Source of the DNA: Brassica napus
Taxonomy: Eukaryota; Streptophyta; Magnoliopsida; Brassicales; Brassicaceae
Assembly (NCBI RefSeq): GCF_020379485.1
Contig: NC_063452.1
Coordinates: 31,068,770 to 31,132,769 of the forward strand
DNA: 64,000 nt
Direction: 5' to 3'
Part shown: positions 35,139-47,177 of the stretch, piece by piece
How the letters are laid out: the number at the start of each line of letters is the position of its first letter
How positions within the stretch are numbered: the stretch's first letter is position 1
Program-made: the position numbers and the translations under genes
The notes under the pieces: generated by a model
Databases searched by the model: none
What the model was told of the DNA's origin: nothing
What the model saw: the letters and a program-made list of their open reading frames with translations, nothing else

Positions 35139-36238
35139 CTACCAAAGGCATTGAAGGTCTTTGTAGAATTCGTGGTGTATCTGAGATAAGGCGAGATGAA
35201 GAAGTTGAGAACCAGAGACCCGCGACAAGGCATCTGCTGCAACGTTTTCTTTACCTTCCTTATATTGAATTTCGAAACTATAACCCATTAGTTTGGATAA
35301 CCACATGTGCTGGAACGGTGTGGTCATCTTCTTTTCTAAAAGGAACTTTAGACTTCTTTGATCTGTGCGAATTAAAAACTTGTTATGGGCAAGATACGGG
35401 TTCCATGTCTGAACAGCGTGGACTACTGCAAGAAGTTCTTTCTCATAAACAGACAGGTTTTGATGACGAGGACCCAAGGCTCTACTGATGTAGCAAATAG
35501 GGTGGTTTTCTTGCATAAGAACCGCGCCTATTCCTGTTTTAGATGCGTCTGCTTCAACGATAAACTGTTTAGAGAAGTCGGGCAAAGCAAGAACTGGGGC
35601 TGATATTAGAGCATCCTTAACTGTTTGGAATGCTGCGGAGGCTTCAGATGACCATGAGAAACCGTCTTTGCGAAGGAGCAGCGTCAATGGTCATGCAATA
35701 ATGCTATGGCCTTGAATAAATCGGCGATAATAGTTTGCAAGACCGAGAAAGCTTCGTAGTTGTTTCTGGTTAGCAGGCGTGGGCCAGTGTGCCACGGCTT
35801 TAATCTTTGAAGGATCTGTACTGACGCCATCAGAAGATATAAAGTGGCCGAGGTATTCTATTTTTGTTGCTCCGAAAGTGCACTTGGATCTCTTGAGGTA
35901 TAATTGTTGATGTCGTAGAATTGCGAAGGTCATATCCAAGTGAACCAGATGATCGTCCCATGTGTTGCTATAGATTAGGATGTCGTCGAAAAAGGCCAAG
36001 AGGAATTTTCGTATGACAGGTTCAAAAACGTGATTCATGAGACCTTGGAACGTGCAAGGGGCGTTTGTGAGACAAACGGCATCACGAGATAATCGTAATG
36101 ACCAGAGTGGGTGCGAAACGCTGTTTTGTGGATGTCGTCTGGTGACATTCGCAGCTGATGAAAACCAGCACGGAGGTCCAATTTTGAAAAAAATTTAGCG
36201 CTGCCGAGTACATCAAGTAGATCTTCTAGGAGAGGCAT
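35139..36238 (-). pseudogene. Reverse transcriptase/RNase H part of Reina pol
   Basis: [22 protein letters not shown] starts the stretch (36035-36238). After a frame break 35691-36038 gives the catalytic FFDDILIYS, then KCTFGATKIEYLGHFIS and FLGLANYYRRFI. A further break leads to 35139-35687 with the RNase H motif FIVEADASKTGIGAVL and YEKELLAVVHAV. Together these are the palm, thumb and RNase H parts of a gypsy pol. There are at least two frameshifts or stops within about 1.1 kb. Confidence 0.8.
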
Positions 36239-38243
36239 TGGATATTTGTCTTTGATGGTTTGTTTGTTGAGACCTCTGTAATCGACACAAAGACGCCAAG
36301 ACCCATCTTTTTTTCTTTACAAGAACCACTGGGGATGCATACGGGCTCGAGCTATATTGAATGATTCCTTGAGTTAGAATCTCCTGGATCATTTTGTCGA
36401 TTGCATCTTTCTGTAGCGACGAGTAGCGATAAAACCGTAAGTTGACTGGATTAGCTCCGGATTCCAAAGGTATTTTATGGTTAAATCCCTTACGGAAAGG
36501 AGGGAGTTCGGTGGGTTCATCAAAGATGTCTGAATAGGAATCGAGGAGGATCTGTAGTGAGCCTGATGTGTCAGGTTCGGTACCGCTGGCTTCAATGTGG
36601 TATAGAATCGTTTCGGGGTTGAGTCCTTGTGATGACTCTGTATTGTCGACTTCCTGAAGGTGTAGAAGTGCCAGTTGCGGTTCATGTAGCATTAACTTAT
36701 TTAAGCTACTGCTGGAGATGACTTTTGAATCGTTTGGAGTGATTCCCCGGAGGACGTGCTTCAAGCCGTTGAATTTGAATTCCATACGGAGGTTCAAAAA
36801 GTCCCATAAAATTGGTCCTAATGTGGAGAGCCATTGAACACCGAGGACGAGATCGCTACAGCCAAGGGGTAGAGTTCTTACTTCAGCTTGGAATTCATAT
36901 CCTTGTGTCTTCCATGTGAAGTCGCTGCACTTGTAATTGGTGATTAAATCTCCACTGGCCGCGAGTACTGTCATTGGTTTGATTGCTTTGAGATTGCAAC
37001 CTAAAACCTTAGCCATTTGTAGATCGACAAAGTTATGGGTACTTCCTGGATCAATGAATATGTGTAGTTTTCTCTTCCCGTATTGGCCCATGATTCTCAT
37101 GCAGTTATATGTCGGTGAGCTATTAAGAGCATGGACTGAGATCGTGGGGACTTTATGATCCTGATCCTCTATAGTGACGTCAGTGGCGGGTGCATCATCT
37201 TCTTCGTTTTCAGAAAAATCTCCTTGGTCGACATCAAGATATAGTATCTGAGCACGTTTATGTTTCAGATGGTGGCCCAGGGTGAATGGTTCCTCGCAGA
37301 ACATACATAAACCTTTCCGTTTACGTTCCTGCATCTCGTCGAATGTGAGACGTTTGTGATTTGTATTCGGGAGGAGAGGTTTCAGGTTAGGTGTTGTGTT
37401 TGTAGTTGTGGTTTGGTTTGATGATGATGAATTGTGCTTCTGATAGGGGTTGAAAGAAGATCTAGTCGTCTTTGCCGGGGTATGTTGAAATGAGAGCTCA
37501 TGAAGTTTTGCTATGCGTGCTGCTTCAGCCACTGTGGTCACGTTAAATTGTCTAACGTGTAGGGGGAGATGTTGGTTCATGTTGGTTAAGAAGATGCTCA
37601 AAGCATGCTCTGGTGGAAGTGTGAGTCGTGTCATCGCACAATCAAAATTTTCCAGATAGACATCAATAGGGTCGCTTGCTTGTTTTAAGCTAACAAGTTC
37701 GGTGAGAGGGTCGTAGTACAGGTCGCCAAATCGTGAAGATATAGCGCTGACGTAATCTGGCCATAGAGGATATATGTTGTAGCGATTTGCAATATATCCA
37801 TGGTGACATTGGAGAGATTTTCCGGTCATGTGAAGAGAGGCCAAACGGACTTTTAACTCTGGTGAGGTGTTATCGATGGAAAAGAATTGTTCGCATCGGT
37901 AAATCCATTCTTTGAGTTCTGTTCCGTCGAACATAGGAAATCCTACCTTGGTCAAGCGAGATGAGAATGCGTGGGGTAGTGGTGGATGGTGTTCTGCATC
38001 GGATGGAGCAGTTTTGATGTTGCTCTGGTCTGATGAAGAGGCGTCTGTTGGCTTGGGTGTAGAGGCGGATTGAGTGTGTTCGAGAGGCGAAGCCTTTAAG
38101 ATTTGTGAGATCATCGTTTTGAGTTCTGCGATTTCTCCTCCCAAATATTTTCTTATTGCTTTTGATTGCTGTGATTGTGATGAACGGATTTCTTCGAGCT
38201 GTTTGTTCACCTCAGACATAGCGGTTGTTGATCTGGTGTCCAT
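36213..38243 (-). pseudogene. Gag, protease and start of pol of the Reina element (676 codons)
   Basis: It starts MDTRSTTAMSEVNKQLEEIR close to the 5' LTR, a natural start. Gag occupies about residues 95-270 (FPMFDGTELKEWIYRCEQFF, VYLENFDCAMTRLTLP). A short zinc-binding motif CMFCEEPFTLGHHLKHK is at about 315. The protease is at about 375-470 (LHIFIDPGSTHNFVD as the DPGST active site, SDLVLGVQWLSTLGP). The reverse transcriptase N-terminus ([30 protein letters not shown]) begins at about 600. After KKK the frame is lost, where a downstream DYR-type block is expected. Most of Gag-Pro is open, but the polyprotein cannot be completed. Confidence 0.8.
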
Positions 38244-38282
38244 GATTTGGTCTGGAGGAAGTTTTCACTGCTCTGATACTAC

Positions 38283-38642
38283 TGAGATAAGAAACCTGGA
38301 TAGATAGATCCCAAACTAGAAACCCTACTATGGATTCGAAGAACGGGTAAACAAAGACGTAGGAGGTGATCACGAAGTAGAAGGATCAACCCGAAAGACT
38401 GAGTTTGAATGCAAAGCTCTTGTAAGAATTTAAGTTGCTTGAGAAGGAAGTAATAGGTTTAAGAAAGCATTTATTGATTGTATGAATAAAACATTTCTCT
38501 AAGGCTACATATATATAGCAAACCTAGAGGAGGTTTAACTACTAGGAAAAGGAAAATAGAAGATAAAGCCAAGTATTAAAAGGAAAACTAGAAATAAGGA
38601 AATCGGATAATGAAGAACCGACATTGTGACTTTCCTGTCACA
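38283..38642 (-). repeat. 5' LTR of the Reina element
   Basis: This 360-bp LTR is paired with 33356-33716. The primer site just inside reads TAGTATCAGAGC on the minus strand, one mismatch from the initiator-Met complement. Confidence 0.9.
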
Positions 38643-39193
38643 TCTTCACTCGGCTCGCTGGAGCTCCATAAACCGTGGGCTTCAACCTGCAACAGCTCCG
38701 CCGCAGACAGATTTGGTATAGATCTTGGCCAACAAACTCAAGAGACACCGCACATCTCGTCGGGGAGGGTGAAATCCAGCGAAAAAGCAAAGAAGAAAAT
38801 AGGGAAAAAGGGGGAGAGAAACCCTCTAACGCCGGGAGATGCGCCGTAATCTTCTTCTTTGTTTTGCTAGAGAAGATTGGAGAGAACCAAGTGGACATTT
38901 TGCCAAACTCAATCGTTTCGAGTTTATTTGAGTGAAAAAGATTTTTTAGTCAATTTATCAATAGAAAGTACCCCACAAGCTGAAAGTTTGTGAAGATGTA
39001 AATAGACAACACAAAAGTATATCTATGTGTAAATTTTTCTATAATATGACACCCCTAACTTAATGGGGCCGCCTTTGAGTGTACGCTCTATGCATAATTT
39101 ATTATTATTTTTCTTTCTGAAGAAGCAGTTTTCGTAATTGTAAGGGTGATCAACTTGTTGTAAACCGGACAATTTCATTTTAGCTAATGATAT
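38643..39193. other. Flank between Reina and the gag-only element
   Basis: The first 260 bases are GC-richer with short open stretches on both strands, none recognised. They may be the other side of the gene-like sequence at 33044-33290. The remainder is AT-rich and shows nothing. Confidence 0.35.
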
Positions 39194-41578
39194 TTTGACA
39201 CCCATCACTTATGAAAAAATAATAATAATAATATCTGAAATTTCCATTTATAAATATTTTTTTTTCTTCAAACGGATATTCTATTACTAAAGCTTGAGGT
39301 GGTCTGGAAAACTAGACTGGAACAGAATAACCAATGTAGTACAGAGTCCTACTCAAGGGTCTCACTATCTTAGCTAATGAATCAGGCGATACATTTTCAG
39401 AACCTAGGGATTAAAACAATTGAGAACGCTGAGAATCTACTCTTCAGCTTTGAAAACTCATTTAACTCCATGGAAAAGCTAGGCCATGCTTCTGGATCTT
39501 GAATCATCAAGACTAGGTCCTTACAATCGGTGCCAAAAGCCTGACACGTCGATAGTTGCAGCATGCATTCCATCGCCCAAAATAGGGCCTCAAGCTCATA
39601 GTGAAGGGGTGAGATCCTTCTTAGTTGGTTCCTGGCTCCCAATAGTTGAATTACTCCTCTTGCAGTCATCCATGTCCACCCATATCCACTAAAGAGTGCG
39701 TCGTGTGTCCATGATCCATCCACCATGCATCTCTCTGAGATTGGTATTTGTTCAGGATGTGGTGGTGGCATCGGTTCTTCCTCTTTTCGGTTTGCTTCAA
39801 ACCACGTATGGCATTCTGACTCTGCATGTCGGACAGTATCCAATGGGTCCTTTTCCATTCCTATAAATAGTTTATCATTTCGCGGTTTTCAAATGTACCA
39901 TATGATCCATGGATATGGGTCTTTATCTAGCTCAGGATCTTCAATATCATTTTTCCGCCAAAATAGATTGTCCATCTTTGTATAGTGGGTAGCGCTAGGG
40001 AACACTAGAGACGGAGTTGGCGTAGCTGCATGTGCCCATGTCTGTAGAGCTGGGGGACATTCAAAAATTGTGTGGTTTATAGTTTCGTCCCCTGCACCAC
40101 ATCTTGGACAATAATTATCGCATCGCATATGCCGATATGTTAAATTGCTTGTCACTGCTAATTGTCCAGAGAGCAGTTGCCACATATGGTGTTTGATTTT
40201 TGGTGGTGCTTGTATCTTCCAAGCAAAGAAGTTTTGTGATATTAGGTTCTATCTGGGTTTCCAATTTATCCTTGTTCAGCAAGTTCCTGGCTACCCAGTA
40301 TCCTGACTTCACAGTATACTTCCCATTCTTTGTATAGTTCCAACAAAATTCATCTCGGTGATATCCTTGACTTATGGCCAAAGATTGAATCAAAGGGATG
40401 TCCTCAGGATTGACATAATTTTCCAACATCGAAGTATTTCATATTTTCAGAGTTCCTGTTATTAGTTCTCTCACTGGGTGTACTATTGGTGCAATAGGCC
40501 TTGCCGGTCTAGCAGGTATCGTCGGTATCCAAAGGTCTTCCCAAACTCTAATCTCATTTCCAGAGTGTACCTTTTGTCTGATCCCTAGGGATATTAATGG
40601 CTTAGCTGCCATTATACTCGTCCACCCGTATGAGGGGTTGTTAGTCTTATTCAGTCGCAAAGGCGAATTGCATCTATAGTATTTTTCCCTCAGGACTCTA
40701 GCTACCAAAGAATCTGGGTATTGTGTTAAACGCCATAATTGTTTGCCTAGTAATGCAAGATTGAACTCATGGATCAGAATCCAATCCCTCCTTCATCTCT
40801 TGATTTACACAATTTATCCAATTTAACCCAACTCCATTTATAAATACTTAAAAGTCAACATCCATGCTGAAAATACATAATATGAAATAACATCCGAAAT
40901 ATAGATAACGACATAAAACCGAAATATATGACAAGATAAATCAGAAAGTCTGAAATAGGAATAACATAAACGATAAAAGCCCAAAAGCCTAAAAGCCCGA
41001 TAACGATAAGAGCGATAAAAGCCCAAAAGCCCAATATCACCGGTCCGATTATCACTCCTGCTCGTCGGTCTCACCTGAAAGGGTGAAAGAAAGGAGGGGT
41101 GAACAACATGTGAGTTGCCCAACGAGGTATGGGATGCTAAACCGCAAACCACTGACTCAGTTCATAGCACAACAACTATGTAGGCCTAGCTCTAGCATGA
41201 AACAAACACGGTGCCTATTACACCATACAGAACAATTAATATGTGCCTAGAGCACTATCCAACTACAACCCATGCGCTTATAGTACACAACTACTCTCTG
41301 CACCACGTATTTCCTCATAAGGATATACATAACCGCTGTGTCGCTAGTATAGTCTGTCTTTGTACCCCCGCACAACCACCCGCTGCGTCGCTAGTACAAA
41401 TGTTTCTGTACCCCCGCACAAACACCCGCTGCGTCGCTGGTACCTCACTGTACCCCCGCACCACACCTGCTGCATCGCTAGCTCAGACGTCTCTGGGCCC
41501 CCGCATAACATCACACCCGCTGCGTTGATAGCTAAGACATCTCTGAACCCCCACACTCGTCACATAGTCCCTACTATA

Positions 41579-41636
<58 letters not shown>

Positions 41637-42805
41637 TATAACAGTCTTTAACATCAATCATTTCACACAACCGTTGAATCTTCTATTATCCTATTTCCAG
41701 TTTACAATCAACAATACGATCAACAATCAAGACTCTCAAACAGACTTGATTCACAGAGACGGATCATGTTTCGAAACTAAACTTTCCATAACGGTAGTAC
41801 TAAACTAGCTCGGGATTTAACAGACTAGCCCTCACCTTAGCAATGAAGGGAAGTGGTATCTATGAACCCCAGCTGCTCAAATAGACTCCAAATCTGAAAC
41901 CAGGACGAAATTTGGAGTCAGAAAGACCTTCGAACGGTTTAAAACGGGTTCGGTCAAGTTAACGCAAAAGTCAACCCGCTGGTCAAAGGTCAACACGGTC
42001 AACCTTTGACAAGAAATCAATTTGACCTAACCGACCAGTTTATCCTAACCGAAACGTATTTGATTTAAACCGATTAAAGTAATCAAACCAACCGGTTGAC
42101 CGAGTCACCGAGTTGACTCGCTGAGTCGACTCGGCGGAGTAGGCCGAGTAACCGGCGAGGGTCACCGGCCGGCGGGAAAAGACGGTGGCTTACCGGTGGT
42201 GTACAACGGCGGACGCTGGCGGCGGAGAATGGCGGTGGACGGCAGCGCAGCGACGGAGGAGCACGGCGGCAACGGTGACGGATGCAATTTCCAGCGGAGG
42301 CGCGTGGCTTCTCGCGCGTCGACGATGAAACTTCGGGCGGAGCATGCAGCTTCGTCCGGACTCCAATTGTGGCGAGGTCAGTGGCTACGGCTTCGTCTTG
42401 AGGAGAGTAACACGATGGTGGCCTTGTATGCACGAGATTCGCAACGGTTAAGAAGTTATCGATGATTTACTAAAACAGCTGAAACTTAACTCAAATGCAT
42501 GGCGGTTTTCCGGCTTACCTTGGTCTACGAACGCTGGTGACAAGCTGGCGTTACCCCGGGGTGTGGTGGCTCTGACTATCTCCGGCGGTGGCTCAGTCCA
42601 TGCAAAGACTTTTCATTTCTTCTTCTTCTTGTACTCTTTCTCTCTTTCTCTCTATTCTCTTTCGTTTCTAAACTTATGACATTTCTTGCCGGAAGAGAAA
42701 ACAAAGCTGGATGGTAGGTCTTTACAGACAATTTTTTTTGGGCCTTCGGAAGTTGCTTGGGCTTTAATGGGCCAAAATTTTATGGGCCGTAAATGGGTCG
42801 TTACA
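39194..42805 (-). repeat. 3' LTR of the gag-only element, split by a LINE
   Basis: Excluding the LINE and one target-site copy it is about 2.02 kb. It contains a minisatellite at about 41335-41560 (units around CCCCGCACAACCACCCGCTG) and a long TA microsatellite at about 41581-41632. The other LTR has only a short TA tract. Confidence 0.75.
39257..40833 (-). mobile_element. 5'-truncated LINE inside an LTR
   Basis: A 13-bp duplication CCATTTATAAATA flanks it exactly (39244-39256 and 40834-40846). A T-rich tract at the left end is the minus-strand poly(A) tail. Coding remnants in minus-strand order are the reverse transcriptase C-terminus (40439-40708, with PSYGWTSIMAAKPL and GIRQKVHSGNEIRVWED), the zinc finger-like zf-RVT (39889-40185, CDNYCPRCG...ETINHTIFECPPALQ) and a plant-type RNase H (39397-39858, MVDGSWTHDALFSGYGW, FGTDCKDLV). 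Frameshifts separate them. The 3' end resembles that of the LINE at 57237-63514, so the two belong to one family. Confidence 0.85.
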
Positions 42806-43555
42806 ATTCTCCCCCACTTACAAAGAATTCGTTTCCGAATTCAAGTCACAACCTGGCTGCCTAATACCAACTGAAAAAAGCCTCGGGTAATCAATCCTCA
42901 TCTGGAGCTCGGACTCCCAAGTCTCCTCCTGAATCCTGTTTCTCTCAACGAACTTTGGCCAACATGGTCACCACTCCCTAGACTGATTTCACTTGCTGAT
43001 CAATAACGAGATATGATCACATATATCTCGGTTTAAGCTTCTTTAGATTCCGAGTCTTTGATCCTCTCTGAAACATCCTCCTTCAGATTTAATAGGTCGT
43101 CAACTTCAAACTCAAATCCTTACGGCGCTTATCCACGTAACTCTTCTGGAGGTCATGGGCTTCCTAACCCAAGCTTTGAACATTTCTATTTGCTCTACAG
43201 TCTCTTAACCCATTAATGGTTCCATCTCACGTCGCTCCTCCACTTCTGCCCAACAAAGTGGTATATGACATGGCCCACCATAAAAACTTCTACGGTGCCA
43301 TCACAATACTCAAATGATAACAGGTAAATCGCGATGAATGTTGATCGATCCCAAACTCCCCATAACTTCTGTCTAAATCTGCTTATCCTTCGCTTCAAAG
43401 AAAACCGAAAAGACCAAGACTTAACCAAATACAGACTCTCAAAACAACAAAAATCTCTTGAGTCAAATAAGGTGTGAGTTGACTCACCACCAACCACAAC
43501 CAATCATACACAAGACTTTTCTAAGTACACATGATAAACACGAAACCACAAATAC
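42806..43555 (-). other. Gag-only element: 3' non-coding internal region
   Basis: The polypurine tract lies at its left edge. No coding motif is visible; a 96-codon minus ORF at 43213-43503 has no recognisable domain. Confidence 0.45.
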
Positions 43556-44932
43556 TCAACAAAAGTAAGTATGATAAGGACACATACCCGCTATCGGCTC
43601 AGCTCCTCGGGCATCTCCAACCGCAAACAGACGTGGAGTGATGGCTAGACGCTTCAGCGGTGGTGGAAGCGCTGCATTGCCCCTCCTTGGGCAATCTCTG
43701 ATGATATGACCCGGCGGGTCACAACCAAAACAGTTCCTAGCTGCTGCTGCTACTAGTGCTTCTGGCGCTGCAATCTGGATACCTGGTGGCTTCCGGCAAT
43801 TCCTAGAAACATGCCCAAACAACCCGCAATTAAAACACTGGATACTCAACTTGTCCCATGTCCTCTGTTGTGCCTCTGAACTCCATCTGGTCTTAGGCTG
43901 AGCTGCCTTGACGAACTTCTGCTCCTCTGCCATACATTTCTCATGTACAGCAGCCTTCTCTACTAAATCCTCCAAGCTAGTGTAAAAGACCACACTGCAT
44001 CTGCCATGAAGTTCCACTCGCATCCCATCTAAGAACCTCCTGATAAGATCCTCTTCAGCCATATCGTTACCCGCAAACCTGTGAAGTTGGTTAAACTCCC
44101 GCTCGTACTCTCTAACAGACTTTGCACCCTACCTCAAATGCTCGAAATCATTCTTCTTCTGATGCAGAGCTTCCCTAAGGAAATACTTCTTGCTGAACGC
44201 ATGCAGAAAGTCCACATATGTTAGCTCGCCACGGTGCATCGATCGCACTCCATCCCACCACACCGATGCATCTCCAAATAGATACAACTCAGCGATGTTA
44301 AGGTTGAGCCTTGGTGGGCACGAGATGGTCTTCAAACACTTATCCAAACTGTGCTTCCAATCCTGAGCAATTGTAGGTTCCATCGTTCCACTGAAATGCT
44401 CCAAACTCACATACTTCATCTGTCCCAACACCCTGATAAATGTCTCATCAACCTCAGGCACCCGAACTGGGAAAGCAGGTGGCGGTGGTGGAACCTGAAA
44501 AACTTCTGGAACCGGCTTAACGGGAACCTGAGGATACTGCTGAGTTGGAGCCTGCTGATGTGGAACCTGATGATCATGCTGAACCTGAAATAGCGGAACC
44601 TGATGCATCTGAATCTGCGGACCCTGCTGCACCTGAACTTGAGGACCATGTGGAATCTGTTGACCATGCTGAACTGCAGCCATCTGCCTAGCAACCTCCT
44701 GAGCAGCTATTCGGGCAGCCTCTTGGGTTGCTTCTCTGGCTGCCTCTCGAGAAATCTGCTGAACTGCCTCCTGAGCAGCATGTCTTGCTGCATCATGAAC
44801 CATCTGTCTCAATGCATCCTAATCAATCGGTGGAGCCGTAGGTGGCGGAACCGCGGGCTGCACGGGCTCATCTCCTGCCTCTCTGGCATCTCGAACGGTC
44901 TGAGTACGAACAACTCTCCTGTTAGGTGGCAT
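43556..44932 (-). pseudogene. Gag with two zinc knuckles (gag-only element)
   Basis: The natural start is ATG at 44932 (MPPNRRVVRTQTVRDAREAG). Stops follow near 44820 and 44127, so the frame is held in pieces (44129-44812 and 43556-44062). The N-terminal part is Ala/Gln-rich (EAVQQISREAAREATQEAAR), then Gln/Pro-rich. The Gag core has YVSLEHFSGTMEPTIAQDW, FGDASVWWDGVR and DLIRRFLDGMRVELHGRC. Two CCHC-type knuckles follow: CFNCGLFGHVSRNC is canonical and CFGCDPPGHIIRDC is nearly so. Protease and pol are absent. Gag would package RNA into particles; the stops make this copy inactive. Confidence 0.75.
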
Positions 44933-45144
44933 CTGAAAGGGAAGCGAAAAAGTTAACTTTTTCCGACCTCTGGATACCAACAATTTAAAGGAGTGTTTCC
45001 AAACGAAAAGGTGCTATGTTTTTTAAAAATCCCCAGATCCCTTAGAAATACTTTAAAGACAATTTAAAACCGATTAAGACCGAGTCTCCAAAATTCGCCA
45101 TCCCGGGTCGGAGCCGGGACAGAACCCCGCTCTGATACCAAAAT

Positions 45145-47137
45145 TGTGACACCCGTCACTTACAAAAAATAATAATAATAATATCTGAAATCTCCATTTA
45201 TAAATACTTAAACTCGACATCCATGCTGAAAATCCATAATATAAAATAACATCCGAAATATAGATAACGACATAAATCCGAAATATAAGACAACATAAAT
45301 CCGAAAGTCTGAAATATGAATAACATAAACGATAAAAGCACAAAGGCCTAAAAGCCCGATAACGATAAAGCGATAATAGCGATAGAAGCCCAAAAGCCCA
45401 ATAGCACCGGTCCGATAATCACTCATGGTCGTCGGTCAACAAGGGAGTTGCCCAACGAGGTATGGGATACTAAATCGGAAACCAGGGAGTTGCCCAACGA
45501 GGTATGGGATACTAAATCGGAAACCACTGACTCAGTTCATAGCACTACAACTATGTATGCCTATCTCTAGCATGAAACAAACACGATGCCTATTACACCA
45601 CACAGAACAATCAATATGTGCCTAGAGCACTATCCAACTACAACCCATGCGCTTGTAGTAAACAGCTACTCTCTGCACCACGCATTTCCTCATAAAGATA
45701 TACATAACCGCTGTGTCGCTAGTACAGTCTGTCTTTGTACCCCCGCACAACCACCCGCTGCGTCGCTAGTAAAAACGTCTCTGTATCCCCGCACAAACAC
45801 CCGCTGCGACGCTGGTACCTCACTGTACCCCCGCACCACACCCGCTGCATCGCTAGCTCAGATGTCTCAGGGCCCCCGCACAACATCACACCCGTTGGGT
45901 CGATAGCTCAGATATCTCTTAACCCCCGCACTCGTCACATAGTCCCTACTATATAGCTATATATATACATATATATAACAGTTTTTAACATCAACATTTC
46001 ACACAACCGTTGAATCTTGTATTATCCTATTTCCGGTTTACAATCAACAATATGATAAAAAATCAAGACTCTCAAACAGACTCGATTCACAGAGACGGAT
46101 CATGTTTTGAAACTAAACTTTCCATAACGGTAGTACTAAATCAGCTCGGGATTTAACAGAGTAGCCCTCACCTTAGCAATGAAGAGAAGTAGTATCTATG
46201 AACTCCATCTGCTCAAATAGACTCCAAATCTGAAACCAGGACATAATTCCGAGTCAAAAAAACCTTCGAACGGTTTAAAATGGGTTCGGTCAAGTTAACG
46301 CAAAAGTCAACCCGATGGTCAAAGGTCAACCCGGTCAACCCTTGACCATAAAGCAATTTGACCTAACCGACCGGTTTATCCTAACCGAAACGCAATTGAT
46401 TTAAACCGATTGAACCAGTCAAACCAACTGGTTGACCGAGTCACCGAGTTGACTCGCTGAGTCGACTCGGCCTAGTTGGCCAAGTAACCGGCGAGTCACC
46501 AGCGACGGTCACCGGCCGGCGGGAAAATACAGCGGCTTACCAGCGGTGGACGGCGGCGGACTCTGGCGGCGGAGAACAGCGGTGGACGGCGGCGGGGCGA
46601 CGGAGGAGCACAGCGGCAACGGTGACGGATGCAATTTCCGGCGGCAGCGCATGGCTTCACGCGCGTCGACAACGAAACTTTGGGCGGAGCGTGCAGATTC
46701 GTCCGGACTTCGATTGCGGTGGTGGCTACGGCTTCGTCTCGACAAGAGGAACACGATGGTGGCCTTGCATGCACGAGATTCTCAACGGTTCAGAAGTTAT
46801 CGACGATTTACTAAAACAGCCGAAACTTAACTCAAATGAATGGCGGTTTTCCGGCTTACCTTGGTCTGCGAACGCAGGTGACAAGCTGGCGTGACGCCGG
46901 GGTGTGGTGGTTCCGACTATCTCCGGCGGTGGCTCAATCCATGCAAAAGTTTATTATTTCTTCTTTTTCTAGAACTCTTTCTCTCTTTTTTTTCTCTTTC
47001 TTTTCTAAATTTATGATATTTCTTACTGGGAAATAAAGCCAGATGGTGGGTCTTTATTGACAAATTGTTTTGGGCCTTCGAAAATTGTTTGGGTTTTAAT
47101 GGGCCAAAATTTTCTGGGCCGTAAATGGGTCGTTACA
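45145..47137 (-). repeat. 5' LTR of the gag-only element
   Basis: This copy is about 1.99 kb. It has a 41-bp tandem duplication at about 45439-45522 (unit contains AGGGAGTTGCCCAACGAGG) not seen in the other LTR, and the CCCCGCAC minisatellite at about 45715-45935. ORFs in the GC-rich 46.5-46.8 kb stretch appear in both LTRs and show no domain. Confidence 0.75.
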
Positions 47138-47172
47138 TTTTTTTTTTTTTTGTAACAAAATGGGTCTTTACA
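47138..47172 (-). mobile_element. Tiny poly(T) retroposed remnant at the LTR end
   Basis: The LTR end AAATGGGTCGTTACA is followed by about 14 T and GTAAC, and then by AAATGGGTCTTTACA again. This looks like a target duplication of about 15 bp with one mismatch, around an almost wholly truncated poly(A)-tailed insertion on the minus strand. Replication slippage is an alternative. Confidence 0.35.
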
Positions 47173-47177
47173 TATAT

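Larger units (their letters stand above)
33356..38642 (-). mobile_element. Reina-type chromovirus (Ty3-gypsy), 5.3 kb
   Basis: The LTRs are 361 bp (33356-33716) and 360 bp (38283-38642), TGAGATA to GTCACA. A perfect TCTTC duplication flanks them (33351-33355, 38643-38647). The minus-strand order is gag, protease, reverse transcriptase, RNase H, integrase, chromodomain. The small size, short LTRs, near-initiator-Met primer site (GTATCAGAGC beside the right LTR, one mismatch upstream) and C-terminal chromodomain fit the Reina group. By eye the LTRs differ at about 9-10 positions, so insertion is fairly recent, yet the coding region already has several frameshifts. Confidence 0.9.
39194..47137 (-). 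mobile_element. Gag-only LTR retrotransposon with about 2-kb LTRs
   Basis: LTR copies at 39194-42805 (holding a LINE) and 45145-47137 run from T(G/T)TGACACCC to GTCGTTACA. Minus-strand coding makes the right copy the 5' LTR. Beside it, TTGGTATCAGAGC (minus strand, from 45143 down) is the initiator-Met primer site. A polypurine tract GTGGGGGAGAAT adjoins the left LTR. The 2.3-kb internal region has only Gag, with two zinc knuckles. The long LTRs and Gag type suggest a Tekay/Del relative, but this is inference. Target duplications are unclear: GATAT on the left, TATAT on the right if the LTR end is taken at 47172. Confidence 0.75.

Noticed and set aside
41335..41560. Regular short repeats that might suggest a CRISPR array
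   Set aside because: Units are adjacent and degenerate, without unique spacers, in a plant LTR.
41211..41581. Plus-strand ORFs with repeated PRTTTRCVAS-like peptides (also 45586-45956)
   Set aside because: They lie within the LTR minisatellite and occur in both LTR copies. Tandem DNA explains the peptide repeats.
42083..42465. GC-rich ORFs on both strands (also 46496-46894)
   Set aside because: Both copies lie inside LTRs, are open on both strands, and have no domain.
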